Assembly: GCA_035564115.1 (NCBI GenBank)
Contig: DATMTN010000005.1
Span: forward strand, 1-11,686
Source of the DNA: JACMPA01 sp035564115
GTDB taxonomy: Bacteria > Patescibacteriota > Saccharimonadia > Saccharimonadales > UBA4665
Direction of reading: 5' to 3'
DNA length: 11,686 bases
The notes under the pieces were generated by a model. The model made no database searches. It was not told where the DNA came from and worked only from the letters and a program-made list of their open reading frames with translations. A program made the position numbers and the translations under genes. Shown here piece by piece: positions 6,594-11,686 of this stretch (the first letter of the stretch is position 1; each line of letters begins with the position of its first letter).

Positions 6594-7761
6594 TACAGAG
6601 GTTATCACGAAAGAGCGTTGGTCTGATTCATGGTACGGAGTCTTTGCCATGTTCAGTATTGTAGGTATGCTGGTTTCGTTTCTGTTCCTCGTACATAGCC
6701 CAACAAACTATCAGGAGCGCTTCAACCTTAACTTTGCAATGAATGGAAATCTAAATCCCACAACCCAAGGCTCGCCCGATGACCCGATGCCCCTCTACTA
6801 CGTTTTTCTACACGGTATCGCGCATATAACTACACCTTCTCTTACGTTGTTACGCAGTGTGTCAGTAATTTGCTTAGTGCTGGCATTTGTGGTGATTTAC
6901 TTCGCAGGTAAGTTTGCGCACAACTACAGAACAGGCTTGCTAGCTGCAACCATGACTGCGCTATCACCGTTTATGCTATGGTATGCCAATCGGGCGACGG
7001 TCTACAGTCTGCTAGTCCTGGTCACTGTACTTAACCAGCTCTGCTTCGTGTTACTTTTGCATAAGAAAAACTGGGTCTGGCCGCTCTATATAGTGAGTGC
7101 TATTTTAGGGCTAGGTCTACACTACTTCTTCATATTCATACTTCTACTCCAATTTGCATTTTTCTTCGCTAAGCGACGTGATTTTTCAACTGCGTATCAG
7201 GTCGGTATGGCGCTTACGGCTGTCGGATTGTTTGCGATTTTCACGGCTTGGATTCATTACTTAAGCGACGTTATTAACGTATTTAAGTTGCTACCATATG
7301 CTGGCAAGCCTTCGGCAACGAATGCGTTCATTATCTACGTGCAGTATCTATTCGGGTTTCAGTCAGTAACCACAACGACATTGATCATTGCATTCTGGCC
7401 GCTCCTGGTTGTGCTTGCCCTACTGGCAGTCCAGAAATATGTACGTCCGAGCATCGGCATCCAGTACTTCGCCTTTACCACAACAATGCTTATCGTTACA
7501 TTATTCGTCTTCAGCTGGATCTGGCGGTCATTATTTTTAAGCAGTTACCTTATTATTGGACTGCCAAGTTTCATGCTGATGGTCAGCTGGTATCTGGTGG
7601 CGTTTGATCTCAAAGTTTTGGCATCGGTGCGTGTGATTGTTCTGGGCGTTATGGTAGTCATGCTTGCTGTGGAGTTATCGCACACTGACTTTGCACTTAG
7701 CCAAGACTACCTGGGAAGTGTCTCGAGTCAGCCACGGACAGCGGAAGTTATGGGTTTATAG
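6586..7761 (+). CDS. GT39-like (GT-C fold) integral membrane glycosyltransferase
   Basis: A 391-residue polytopic protein with about nine to ten helices. After the first helix a long loop ends in DDPMPLYYVFLHG (65-77), matching the 'PPLYY' region of PMT/ArnT-like GT-C enzymes, and ALSPFMLWYANRATVYSLL (125-143) matches the family's 'SP...YA.E.R.YSL' segment. Such enzymes move sugars from lipid-phosphate donors on the outer face of the membrane. The protein is short for the group and lacks a recognisable periplasmic C-terminal domain. The ATG overlaps the GT2 gene by eight bases and follows GAGAGGA at 6573-6579, so all three genes form one coupled operon. Adding side groups to the polymer made by the GT2, or transferring it to a lipid, are plausible roles. 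Donor and acceptor are unknown. Confidence 0.7.
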   Translation: MSSTEVITKERWSDSWYGVFAMFSIVGMLVSFLFLVHSPTNYQERFNLNFAMNGNLNPTTQGSPDDPMPLYYVFLHGIAHITTPSLTLLRSVSVICLVLAFVVIYFAGKFAHNYRTGLLAATMTALSPFMLWYANRATVYSLLVLVTVLNQLCFVLLLHKKNWVWPLYIVSAILGLGLHYFFIFILLLQFAFFFAKRRDFSTAYQVGMALTAVGLFAIFTAWIHYLSDVINVFKLLPYAGKPSATNAFIIYVQYLFGFQSVTTTTLIIAFWPLLVVLALLAVQKYVRPSIGIQYFAFTTTMLIVTLFVFSWIWRSLFLSSYLIIGLPSFMLMVSWYLVAFDLKVLASVRVIVLGVMVVMLAVELSHTDFALSQDYLGSVSSQPRTAEVMGL

Positions 7762-7787
7762 GCCTCTAAGCTGACGGTGTCAAAAGT

Positions 7788-7820
7788 GTAGGCTGGCAAG
7801 CCTTACGGCTGCTGATCTTT
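7788..7820 (+). terminator. Weak candidate terminator after the polysaccharide operon
   Basis: AGGCT (7790-7794) and AGCCT (7799-7803) form a stem with a GGCA loop, extendable by GT/AC across a one-base bulge. The only T-run is TTTT at 7818-7821, about 14 bases after the stem, so this is an imperfect intrinsic terminator at best. Confidence 0.25.
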
Positions 7821-7846
7821 TAAGGTGGTGGCTACGCTAGGGGGAC

Positions 7847-7855
7847 TGCTATACT
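7847..7855 (+). promoter_or_regulatory. Extended -10 promoter of the efflux gene, probable leaderless start
   Basis: TGC followed by TATACT is an extended -10 element. It ends seven bases before the ATG at 7863, so transcription should begin on or next to the start codon. No -35 match is seen, which is usual for extended -10 promoters, and the only purine-rich run (AGGGGG, 7839-7844) is too far upstream to act as a Shine-Dalgarno sequence. Confidence 0.55.
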
Positions 7856-7862
7856 TGTCGAT

Positions 7863-9563
7863 ATGACAAATACTACGACTCACCGCTCGGCACAGGATCA
7901 TGCCGCTTCGTTTACAAGCAAACAACGTACCATCGCACTGGTCATCGTGGCCTTCGCGTTCATTATGGACCTGCTCGACAACACGATCGTGAACATTGCG
8001 ATTCCATCAATCCAGGCTAATCTTGGTGCCAGCTATGCCACTATCCAGTGGTTAATCGCGGGTTACGCACTGACGTTCGCAACCCTGCTGATCACCGGTG
8101 GACGCATGGGTGATGTCTTTGGCTACAAGAAGATTTTCATGGCAGGGGTCGCTGGTTTCACGTTGGCGAGTTTGTTCTGTGGCGTCGCCTGGAACTCACA
8201 TGTATTGATTGCCGCTCGCTTGCTGCAGGGCTGTTTCGCTGCACTGATGGTACCGCAAGTGATGTCGTTGATGCAGGTGATGTACAAGCCGGAAGAGCGA
8301 GGAAGTATCATGGGCATCTTCGGGGCTATGGCGGGTATTGCGGCGACTCTTGGGCCAGTTGTTGGCGGTATTCTTATTCATTTCAACATCGCTGGACTGG
8401 ACTGGCGGCCGATATTCCTGATTAACATTCCTGTCGGCCTGTTCGCATTTTTTACTGGTTTCAAGTATCTACCAGACGGCAAGTCACCACACCCGCTGCG
8501 GCTTGACCTTGTTGGTACGGTGCTGGTGAGCGGTGCTCTACTTCTACTTGTCTATCCACTTATTCAGGGTCGTGAACTTGGCTGGCCAACCTGGAGCTTT
8601 GTCATGATGGCAGCTGCCTTCCCGGTATTGGCGGTCTTTGCCCGATGGCAGCAAATTAAAGAGGCCAAAGACGGTTCACCGCTCATCGTGCCACTACTTA
8701 TGAAAACGCGTACTTTCGTGCTCGGTCTGATTATTAACCTGACTTTTGAAAGCGCCATGCTCGGCTTCTTCCTGCCATTTACACTGCTGCTGCAAGTAGG
8801 TCTAGGCTACTCGGTTATCAAGGCGGCACTCACCGGTATCCCGACGGCTATCGGCATATCAGTGGCGATGGCGGTATTTAGCCAGAAGATTATTCCGAAG
8901 CTCGGTCGCTACACTATGGTGCTCGGCGTGTTCCTGATGGCGGGAGGATTGGCACTTCTATATACGATGCTCAACCACTTTGGGTCGGGTATGTCACCAT
9001 GGGCATTCATTCCGGGCCTGCTGCTCGTGGGCGCCGGCATGGCGCTGATTATGTCACCAATGTTCTCGGTGGCACTGGTTGATATTGATGCAGCACATGC
9101 GGGCTCGGCGTCGGGTGTCTTGAATGCGGTCCAACAGCTTGGTGGTGCCATTGGCACGGCCCTACTCGGTCTAGTCTTCTTTACACATCTGACTTCGGGC
9201 GCTGCACCAAGCTTTGACGCCCAGATTCCTCAACTCAAGCAGCAGCTGACGACACTACAGGTTCCAGCTGAGGCACAGACGCAAATCATTGAAGGTGCCA
9301 AGCACTGTTTTGCTGATCGTAGTAATTCGAGTGATAACTCTGTTATACCAGCAAGTTGCAAGCAGCTTACGTCAAAAAGCTCGTCAGTTAATAACAAAAA
9401 AATTGCTGATGCAGTTATGCATTCAGCAGAACAGGCAAACACCAAGAACTTTGTAGCCGGTTTCCGCGATGCTATAACCTTTGAGCTCTGCATCCTGGCG
9501 ATAATTGTTGTCCTGAGCTTCTCGTTACCTCGACATATCAGACTCTCGGCCGAAGTGGGCTAG
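7863..9563 (+). CDS. DHA2-family MFS multidrug efflux transporter (EmrB/QacA type, 14 helices)
   Basis: A 566-residue proton-driven drug exporter. Family motifs appear in order: motif D1 (DLLDNTIVNIAIPS, 36-49) in helix 1, motif A (GGRMGDVFGYKK, 79-90) in the helix 2-3 loop, motif B (LLQGCFAALMVPQ, 120-132) in helix 4, and the antiporter motif C (GAMAGIAATLGPVVGG, 154-169) in helix 5. WRPIFLINIPVG (181-192) is also typical. Between the last two helices lies a long hydrophilic loop of roughly 90 residues with Cys482 and Cys499, probably extracytoplasmic; QacA-like pumps also have a prominent loop there. Substrates cannot be predicted. The gene stands alone with its own promoter and no Shine-Dalgarno sequence. 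Codon use and GC match the neighbours, so recent transfer is not evident. Confidence 0.92.
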   Translation: MTNTTTHRSAQDHAASFTSKQRTIALVIVAFAFIMDLLDNTIVNIAIPSIQANLGASYATIQWLIAGYALTFATLLITGGRMGDVFGYKKIFMAGVAGFTLASLFCGVAWNSHVLIAARLLQGCFAALMVPQVMSLMQVMYKPEERGSIMGIFGAMAGIAATLGPVVGGILIHFNIAGLDWRPIFLINIPVGLFAFFTGFKYLPDGKSPHPLRLDLVGTVLVSGALLLLVYPLIQGRELGWPTWSFVMMAAAFPVLAVFARWQQIKEAKDGSPLIVPLLMKTRTFVLGLIINLTFESAMLGFFLPFTLLLQVGLGYSVIKAALTGIPTAIGISVAMAVFSQKIIPKLGRYTMVLGVFLMAGGLALLYTMLNHFGSGMSPWAFIPGLLLVGAGMALIMSPMFSVALVDIDAAHAGSASGVLNAVQQLGGAIGTALLGLVFFTHLTSGAAPSFDAQIPQLKQQLTTLQVPAEAQTQIIEGAKHCFADRSNSSDNSVIPASCKQLTSKSSSVNNKKIADAVMHSAEQANTKNFVAGFRDAITFELCILAIIVVLSFSLPRHIRLSAEVG

Positions 9564-9576
9564 ACCTCAAGACCTA

Positions 9577-9605
9577 TTGACATACCGTTTAGGCGAGCGT
9601 ATACC
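9577..9605 (+). promoter_or_regulatory. Sigma70-type promoter of the hydrolase gene
   Basis: A perfect TTGACA (9577-9582), a 17-base spacer and TATACC (9600-9605, 4 of 6) lie 30 bases before the ATG at 9636. Transcription would start near 9612, leaving an A-rich leader of about 24 bases without a clear Shine-Dalgarno sequence. Confidence 0.7.
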
Positions 9606-9635
9606 GAAGGTAGGCTCTAAAAACAAAGATTCAAA

Positions 9636-10532
9636 ATGTCCAGCCTATATCCGAGCTCAGCCGAGTTCGACGCCCCCCAGCGCCACTCTGCTCTTGGTGT
9701 CGCCATCACGTTGGCCGGGGCTGCACTTGTAGCAGCGGTAGCGGAGGGCGCAATGCTCTGGGAAAGGCATGGTCAATCTGATGAAGCACGTATTACCGAC
9801 ACGCCTTCTTCCGCTGGCGAGCAGCTTGTCATCGCTCACTTCGGGTTGAATACCAACGACGAGGCAAACGCCGAAGCTTTTACGGACCACTTCCATGACC
9901 AGGCGGAGATTGCATGTGTAGTGCATGGCAAAGGTGGCGTGTCGCTTGATAGCATCATGGGACAGATGATCGAGTTCCGTCAGGACCATCCAGGTAAACA
10001 AGTGACGCTCTATGGCCACTCGTGGGCTGGTCTTGGTAATAGTCTGCTTATCAGCCGACCAGACTTTCGTGAAAAGTTTGGTCCGGTAACTAATCTCGTC
10101 TACGAGAACTCGTTTGTACACCCGGCGGCCATTACGAATATAGGGAGCATTCTGCTGGGGACTTCTCACCTAGGGCCACTTAGCTGGGGTGTCGGACGAA
10201 TACTGCCTTATGCTAAATCTCCGACGTATCTGACGGCCAGCATGCATAATATTGCTCGTCGTCAGCATGTTGTACCTGGTTCTGCTGAGAATTTTGCTGA
10301 CCATATTATCGTTATCCAACCAGAGGCAGACCCATACGTCGCGAATCACACCGCACTGGCCGGCATTCAAGAATTTAGTGGCCGGCAACTGGTGTCGCAT
10401 ATCATTGACCACGATAATCGACCAGCCCGAAGCCACACCGGTGCGACCGACTACCCATGGGCGATGGGGAAGGTGCTAGATGGCACGTGGCAACAACTAA
10501 CCGAGCCTCGAGAGCTTGCACTAGCAGCATAA
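9636..10532 (+). CDS. Membrane-anchored alpha/beta hydrolase-like protein
   Basis: A 298-residue protein with one hydrophobic segment (about 19-42) after a short charged N-terminus, so it is probably tethered with the catalytic part outside. The core has the alpha/beta-hydrolase layout: LVIAHFG strand (64-70), VTLYGHSWAG nucleophile elbow (123-132) with Ser129, then DHIIVIQPEADPYV carrying Asp232, and a late His in RSHTGAT (His267), a plausible Ser-Asp-His triad. The elbow is G-x-S-x-A, not the usual G-x-S-x-G; such variants occur in the fold. No specific family (lipase, esterase, peptidase) can be assigned. The gene has its own promoter and runs without an obvious terminator into the small-ORF unit six bases later. 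Confidence 0.65.
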   Translation: MSSLYPSSAEFDAPQRHSALGVAITLAGAALVAAVAEGAMLWERHGQSDEARITDTPSSAGEQLVIAHFGLNTNDEANAEAFTDHFHDQAEIACVVHGKGGVSLDSIMGQMIEFRQDHPGKQVTLYGHSWAGLGNSLLISRPDFREKFGPVTNLVYENSFVHPAAITNIGSILLGTSHLGPLSWGVGRILPYAKSPTYLTASMHNIARRQHVVPGSAENFADHIIVIQPEADPYVANHTALAGIQEFSGRQLVSHIIDHDNRPARSHTGATDYPWAMGKVLDGTWQQLTEPRELALAA

Positions 10533-10537
10533 GCGTA

Positions 10538-10565
10538 TTGACAAAATAGCAAACTCATGTATAAT
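10538..10565 (+). promoter_or_regulatory. Consensus sigma70-type promoter of the small-ORF unit
   Basis: TTGACA (10538-10543) and TATAAT (10560-10565) are both perfect hexamers with a 16-base spacer, the best promoter in the window. Transcription should start at about 10572, five bases after the hydrolase stop has been cleared by the -35 box and about 84 bases before the first small ORF. Confidence 0.82.
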
Positions 10566-10573
10566 AGTATGTA

Positions 10574-10627
10574 GTGATTTAGCCAATAAGACGGCCGAAA
10601 AATAAAAACTTAGTACGCAAAAATCAC
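10574..10627 (+). repeat. 7-bp inverted repeat enclosing the start of the leader RNA
   Basis: GTGATTT (10574-10580) and AAATCAC (10621-10627) are exact reverse complements separated by 40 bases. They lie right at the predicted 5' end of the small-ORF transcript and would close a loop in the leader, ending about 15 bases before the AAAAGGG ribosome binding site. They might protect the 5' end or regulate translation, but a 7-bp match in an A-rich leader could be chance. Confidence 0.35.
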
Positions 10628-10655
10628 ACGAAAAACATAATAAAAGGGCACCACC

Positions 10656-10754
10656 ATGAAAACAAAGAGCGGTCTAGCTTTTGAATTCGCAACAACGAGT
10701 AATCAAGAAATTTTGAGTCTCGACTCAATGTTGAAAAAACTCATCCAGGGTTAG
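10656..10754 (+). CDS. Small protein of 32 residues, unknown function
   Basis: I do not recognise this ORF. It starts with ATG at 10656, seven bases after AAAAGGG (10642-10648), and ends in TAG at 10752-10754. The product begins MKTKSGLAFEF and ends in an amphipathic, Lys-rich helix-like stretch (SLDSMLKKLIQG). It has no signal peptide or membrane helix. It sits between a consensus promoter and a strong terminator, with a second ORF starting one base after its stop. The good ribosome site and dedicated transcription unit argue for a real gene. It might instead be a leader peptide for the second ORF, the product of a short toxin, modification or signalling gene, or part of a regulatory RNA. 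There are no Cys residues, so a Cys-containing peptide pheromone or lanthipeptide is not suggested. Confidence 0.55.
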   Translation: MKTKSGLAFEFATTSNQEILSLDSMLKKLIQG

Positions 10755-10755
10755 T

Positions 10756-10881
10756 ATGCTCATCCAAGACATATTGCCCCCAGATCAATTGGCGGTTTTG
10801 AAGGAACTCTATCCAAAGAACTCAACGAGGAACTCTAGAACTCCAAACAAAACCAAGCCACATCATATAAAAGTGCACTAA
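10756..10881 (+). CDS. Small protein of 41 residues, coupled to the upstream small ORF
   Basis: An unrecognised ORF in the +1 frame relative to the preceding one; its ATG lies one base after the TAG at 10752-10754 and a CAGGG (10746-10750) inside the first ORF can act as ribosome site, so translation would be coupled. The product starts MLIQDILPPDQLAVLKELYPK, a likely short helix, and has a basic, polar second half (Arg, Asn, Lys, His) that could bind nucleic acid. The stop TAA is seven bases before the terminator stem. The shared 'LIQ' residues at the end of ORF1 and start of ORF2 come from an 8-base direct repeat, CTCATCCA (10740-10747 and 10759-10766). A single longer protein made by a +1 frameshift or broken by an indel is an alternative. 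Confidence 0.45.
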   Translation: MLIQDILPPDQLAVLKELYPKNSTRNSRTPNKTKPHHIKVH

Positions 10882-10888
10882 CATATGA

Positions 10889-10922
10889 AAAAAATCGACC
10901 GTCATAGGATGGTCGATTTTTT
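10889..10922. terminator. Strong bidirectional intrinsic terminator
   Basis: AAAAAATCGACC (10889-10900) pairs perfectly with GGTCGATTTTTT (10911-10922) around a 10-base loop. The GC-containing core is flanked by an A-run and a T-run of six or more bases, so it can stop transcripts from both strands: the small-ORF unit on plus and the DUF2726 gene on minus. Confidence 0.92.
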
Positions 10923-11124
10923 GTATCTGACTCTCAAGAAAGTTAAACGAAAGTTCCAGAGCTGCGTTTGTGTAACATAATCATCATGAGCCCTCTTGGC
11001 GAGTGCTTTTTGTGAGTGCATACGTGGTAGGCACGAGTCGGAACTTACTCAAACGATAACTGATTAGCTACTGGCGTTCCATCCAAGAGGTTAATTCTAA
11101 CAGTCACCAGCTAGCTTACGAGGC
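10923..11124. other. Noncoding stretch with nested inverted repeats; possible structured RNA
   Basis: No credible ORF is present in these 202 bases. CCTCTTGG (10992-10999) and CCAAGAGG (11083-11090) are exact reverse complements. Inside them are GTGC/GCAC (11016-11019 and 11031-11034) and GGAAC/GTTCC (11040-11044 and 11076-11080). Together they would give an outer stem with two inner arms. A CATAAT box at 10976-10981 would start plus-strand transcription near 10988, just before the outer stem, but has no convincing -35 box. On the minus strand the region would be the 3' end of the DUF2726 message. No tRNA or known RNA family was recognised. Confidence 0.3.
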
Positions 11125-11682
11125 TTAGCTTGAGCCTGTAGTAACACCGGCGCTAGGTATAGTCTCACTAATAGTCTTGGGCAGGTACTCATCAAGCTTG
11201 GCTTTTATATCAGTCGGTGTCATAGCTCTAACATCCCTAATACGTAACAGCGGCATGCCACTCTCCTTGAACAGGTAGTCAACGTTAGCATCTCTTTGCT
11301 TTCTTGCCTCACCATCATGGCTCCAGTCATCTAGTTCGATACCCAGAATAGGCCGACGATATTGTCGATTGCAAACAACATAATCAACTGACTTCTGATT
11401 GATATAACTAAATGCTGCTTTCCAGTTTTGCCCCTTTACCTTGTGGTCCAAGATAGTCGACAAATGCACCTGCGGGAATACATAATATTCATCACCCAAA
11501 ATCTCAACAAGGGAGTTAAAAAAATCATTCTCGGCTTTGGTCATAACAAAGTCCTTGCGACGATAGCGGTAGTTTACGGTCGGCTTTATCTCGGATGGGA
11601 CTTTTTCATGAGCACCACCCCTACTGCGGTTGATAAAATACATTACGACAATCACGGTGACCAGCAATAAGATAAATTCCAT
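11125..11682 (-). CDS. Membrane-anchored DUF2726 protein (PD-(D/E)XK/Vsr-like nuclease fold)
   Basis: A 185-residue protein. Residues 2-17 form an N-terminal membrane helix, followed by a basic linker and the DUF2726 domain (about 44-160): MTKAENDFFNSL (47-58), VFPQVHLSTIL (68-78), SVDYVVCNRQ (98-107) with Asp100, GIELDDWSH (114-122) with Glu116, Asp118 and His122, KQRDANVDYLF (128-138), then GMPLLRIRDV. The acidic residues and the ELDD..H pattern resemble the Vsr/DUF559 branch of PD-(D/E)XK nucleases. The family has no proven role; many members are fused to helicase or topoisomerase zinc-finger domains, while this one carries only a membrane anchor. The ATG is four bases inside the window edge, so its ribosome site and promoter are not visible, but it begins exactly at the helix. 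It converges on the terminator at 10889-10922. Confidence 0.85.
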   Translation of the reverse strand: MEFILLLVTVIVVMYFINRSRGGAHEKVPSEIKPTVNYRYRRKDFVMTKAENDFFNSLVEILGDEYYVFPQVHLSTILDHKVKGQNWKAAFSYINQKSVDYVVCNRQYRRPILGIELDDWSHDGEARKQRDANVDYLFKESGMPLLRIRDVRAMTPTDIKAKLDEYLPKTISETIPSAGVTTGSS

Positions 11683-11686
11683 AGAG

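Noticed and set aside
9657..10169. Antisense open frame of 170 codons opposite the hydrolase gene
   Set aside because: Composition is low in recognisable structure, it has no promoter or ribosome site, and the plus-strand gene has a promoter, a membrane anchor and a catalytic motif.
10923..11124. Possible tRNA or known small RNA
   Set aside because: Both strands were read for a T-loop with GTTCnAnnC and a matching acceptor stem, and for tmRNA, SRP and RNase P core motifs; none was found.
1..11686. CRISPR array, insertion sequence, phage or plasmid genes, and UGA recoding
   Set aside because: No spaced direct repeats, transposase or integrase motifs, or paired terminal repeats were seen, and TGA serves as a proper stop in the PadR and GH8 genes.

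Overview
The window looks like chromosomal DNA of a small-genome, Gram-positive-like bacterium, most probably a Candidatus Saccharibacteria (TM7/Patescibacteria) relative. This is inferred from the gene set, not from a marker gene: a secreted GH25-like protein of a type I associate with Actinobacteria and Saccharibacteria, an FNR-type oxidoreductase tail, a PadR/PspC pair, a membrane-anchored DUF2726 protein, moderate GC, and sigma70-like promoters that sit almost on top of start codons. TGA acts as a normal stop (PadR and GH8 genes), so the UGA-recoding CPR lineages are unlikely. No rRNA, tRNA, transposase or CRISPR array was seen.

Layout. (1) 1-150: 3' end of an FAD/NAD(P)H oxidoreductase of the ferredoxin reductase family. 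(2) 214-1546: a secreted GH25-like glycosidase-type protein followed by a DUF2127 membrane protein; the latter ends in a 4-base tail-to-tail overlap with the next unit. (3) 1543-3194, minus strand: a PadR regulator translationally coupled to a large PspC-domain membrane protein, probably an autoregulated envelope-stress module. (4) 3324-3728: an unrecognised four-helix membrane protein, divergent from padR. (5) 3805-7761: a tightly overlapping three-gene operon of membrane-anchored GH8 endoglucanase, BcsA-like processive GT2 synthase without PilZ, and a GT39-like GT-C glycosyltransferase. This is a compact candidate system for making, trimming and decorating a beta-linked surface polysaccharide. 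(6) 7863-9563: a DHA2-family 14-helix drug efflux pump with an apparently leaderless start. (7) 9636-10532: a membrane-anchored alpha/beta hydrolase-like protein behind a near-consensus promoter. (8) 10538-10922: a self-contained transcription unit with a consensus promoter, a leader of about 84 nt with an inverted repeat, two coupled ORFs of 32 and 41 codons, and a strong bidirectional terminator. (9) 10923-11124: noncoding, with nested inverted repeats that could fold as a branched RNA. (10) 11125-11682, minus strand: a membrane-anchored DUF2726 nuclease-like protein.

Most of the genes concern the cell envelope: wall hydrolysis, stress sensing, polysaccharide production, export and surface hydrolysis. 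The two least explained parts are the GH8-GT2-GT-C operon, as a minimal exopolysaccharide machine, and the short dicistronic small-protein transcript at 10.5-10.9 kb. A further theme is that padR, the GH25-like gene and the efflux gene each have a -10 box ending 6-8 nt before the ATG and no Shine-Dalgarno sequence, which points to leaderless mRNAs, whereas genes inside operons carry good Shine-Dalgarno sequences.
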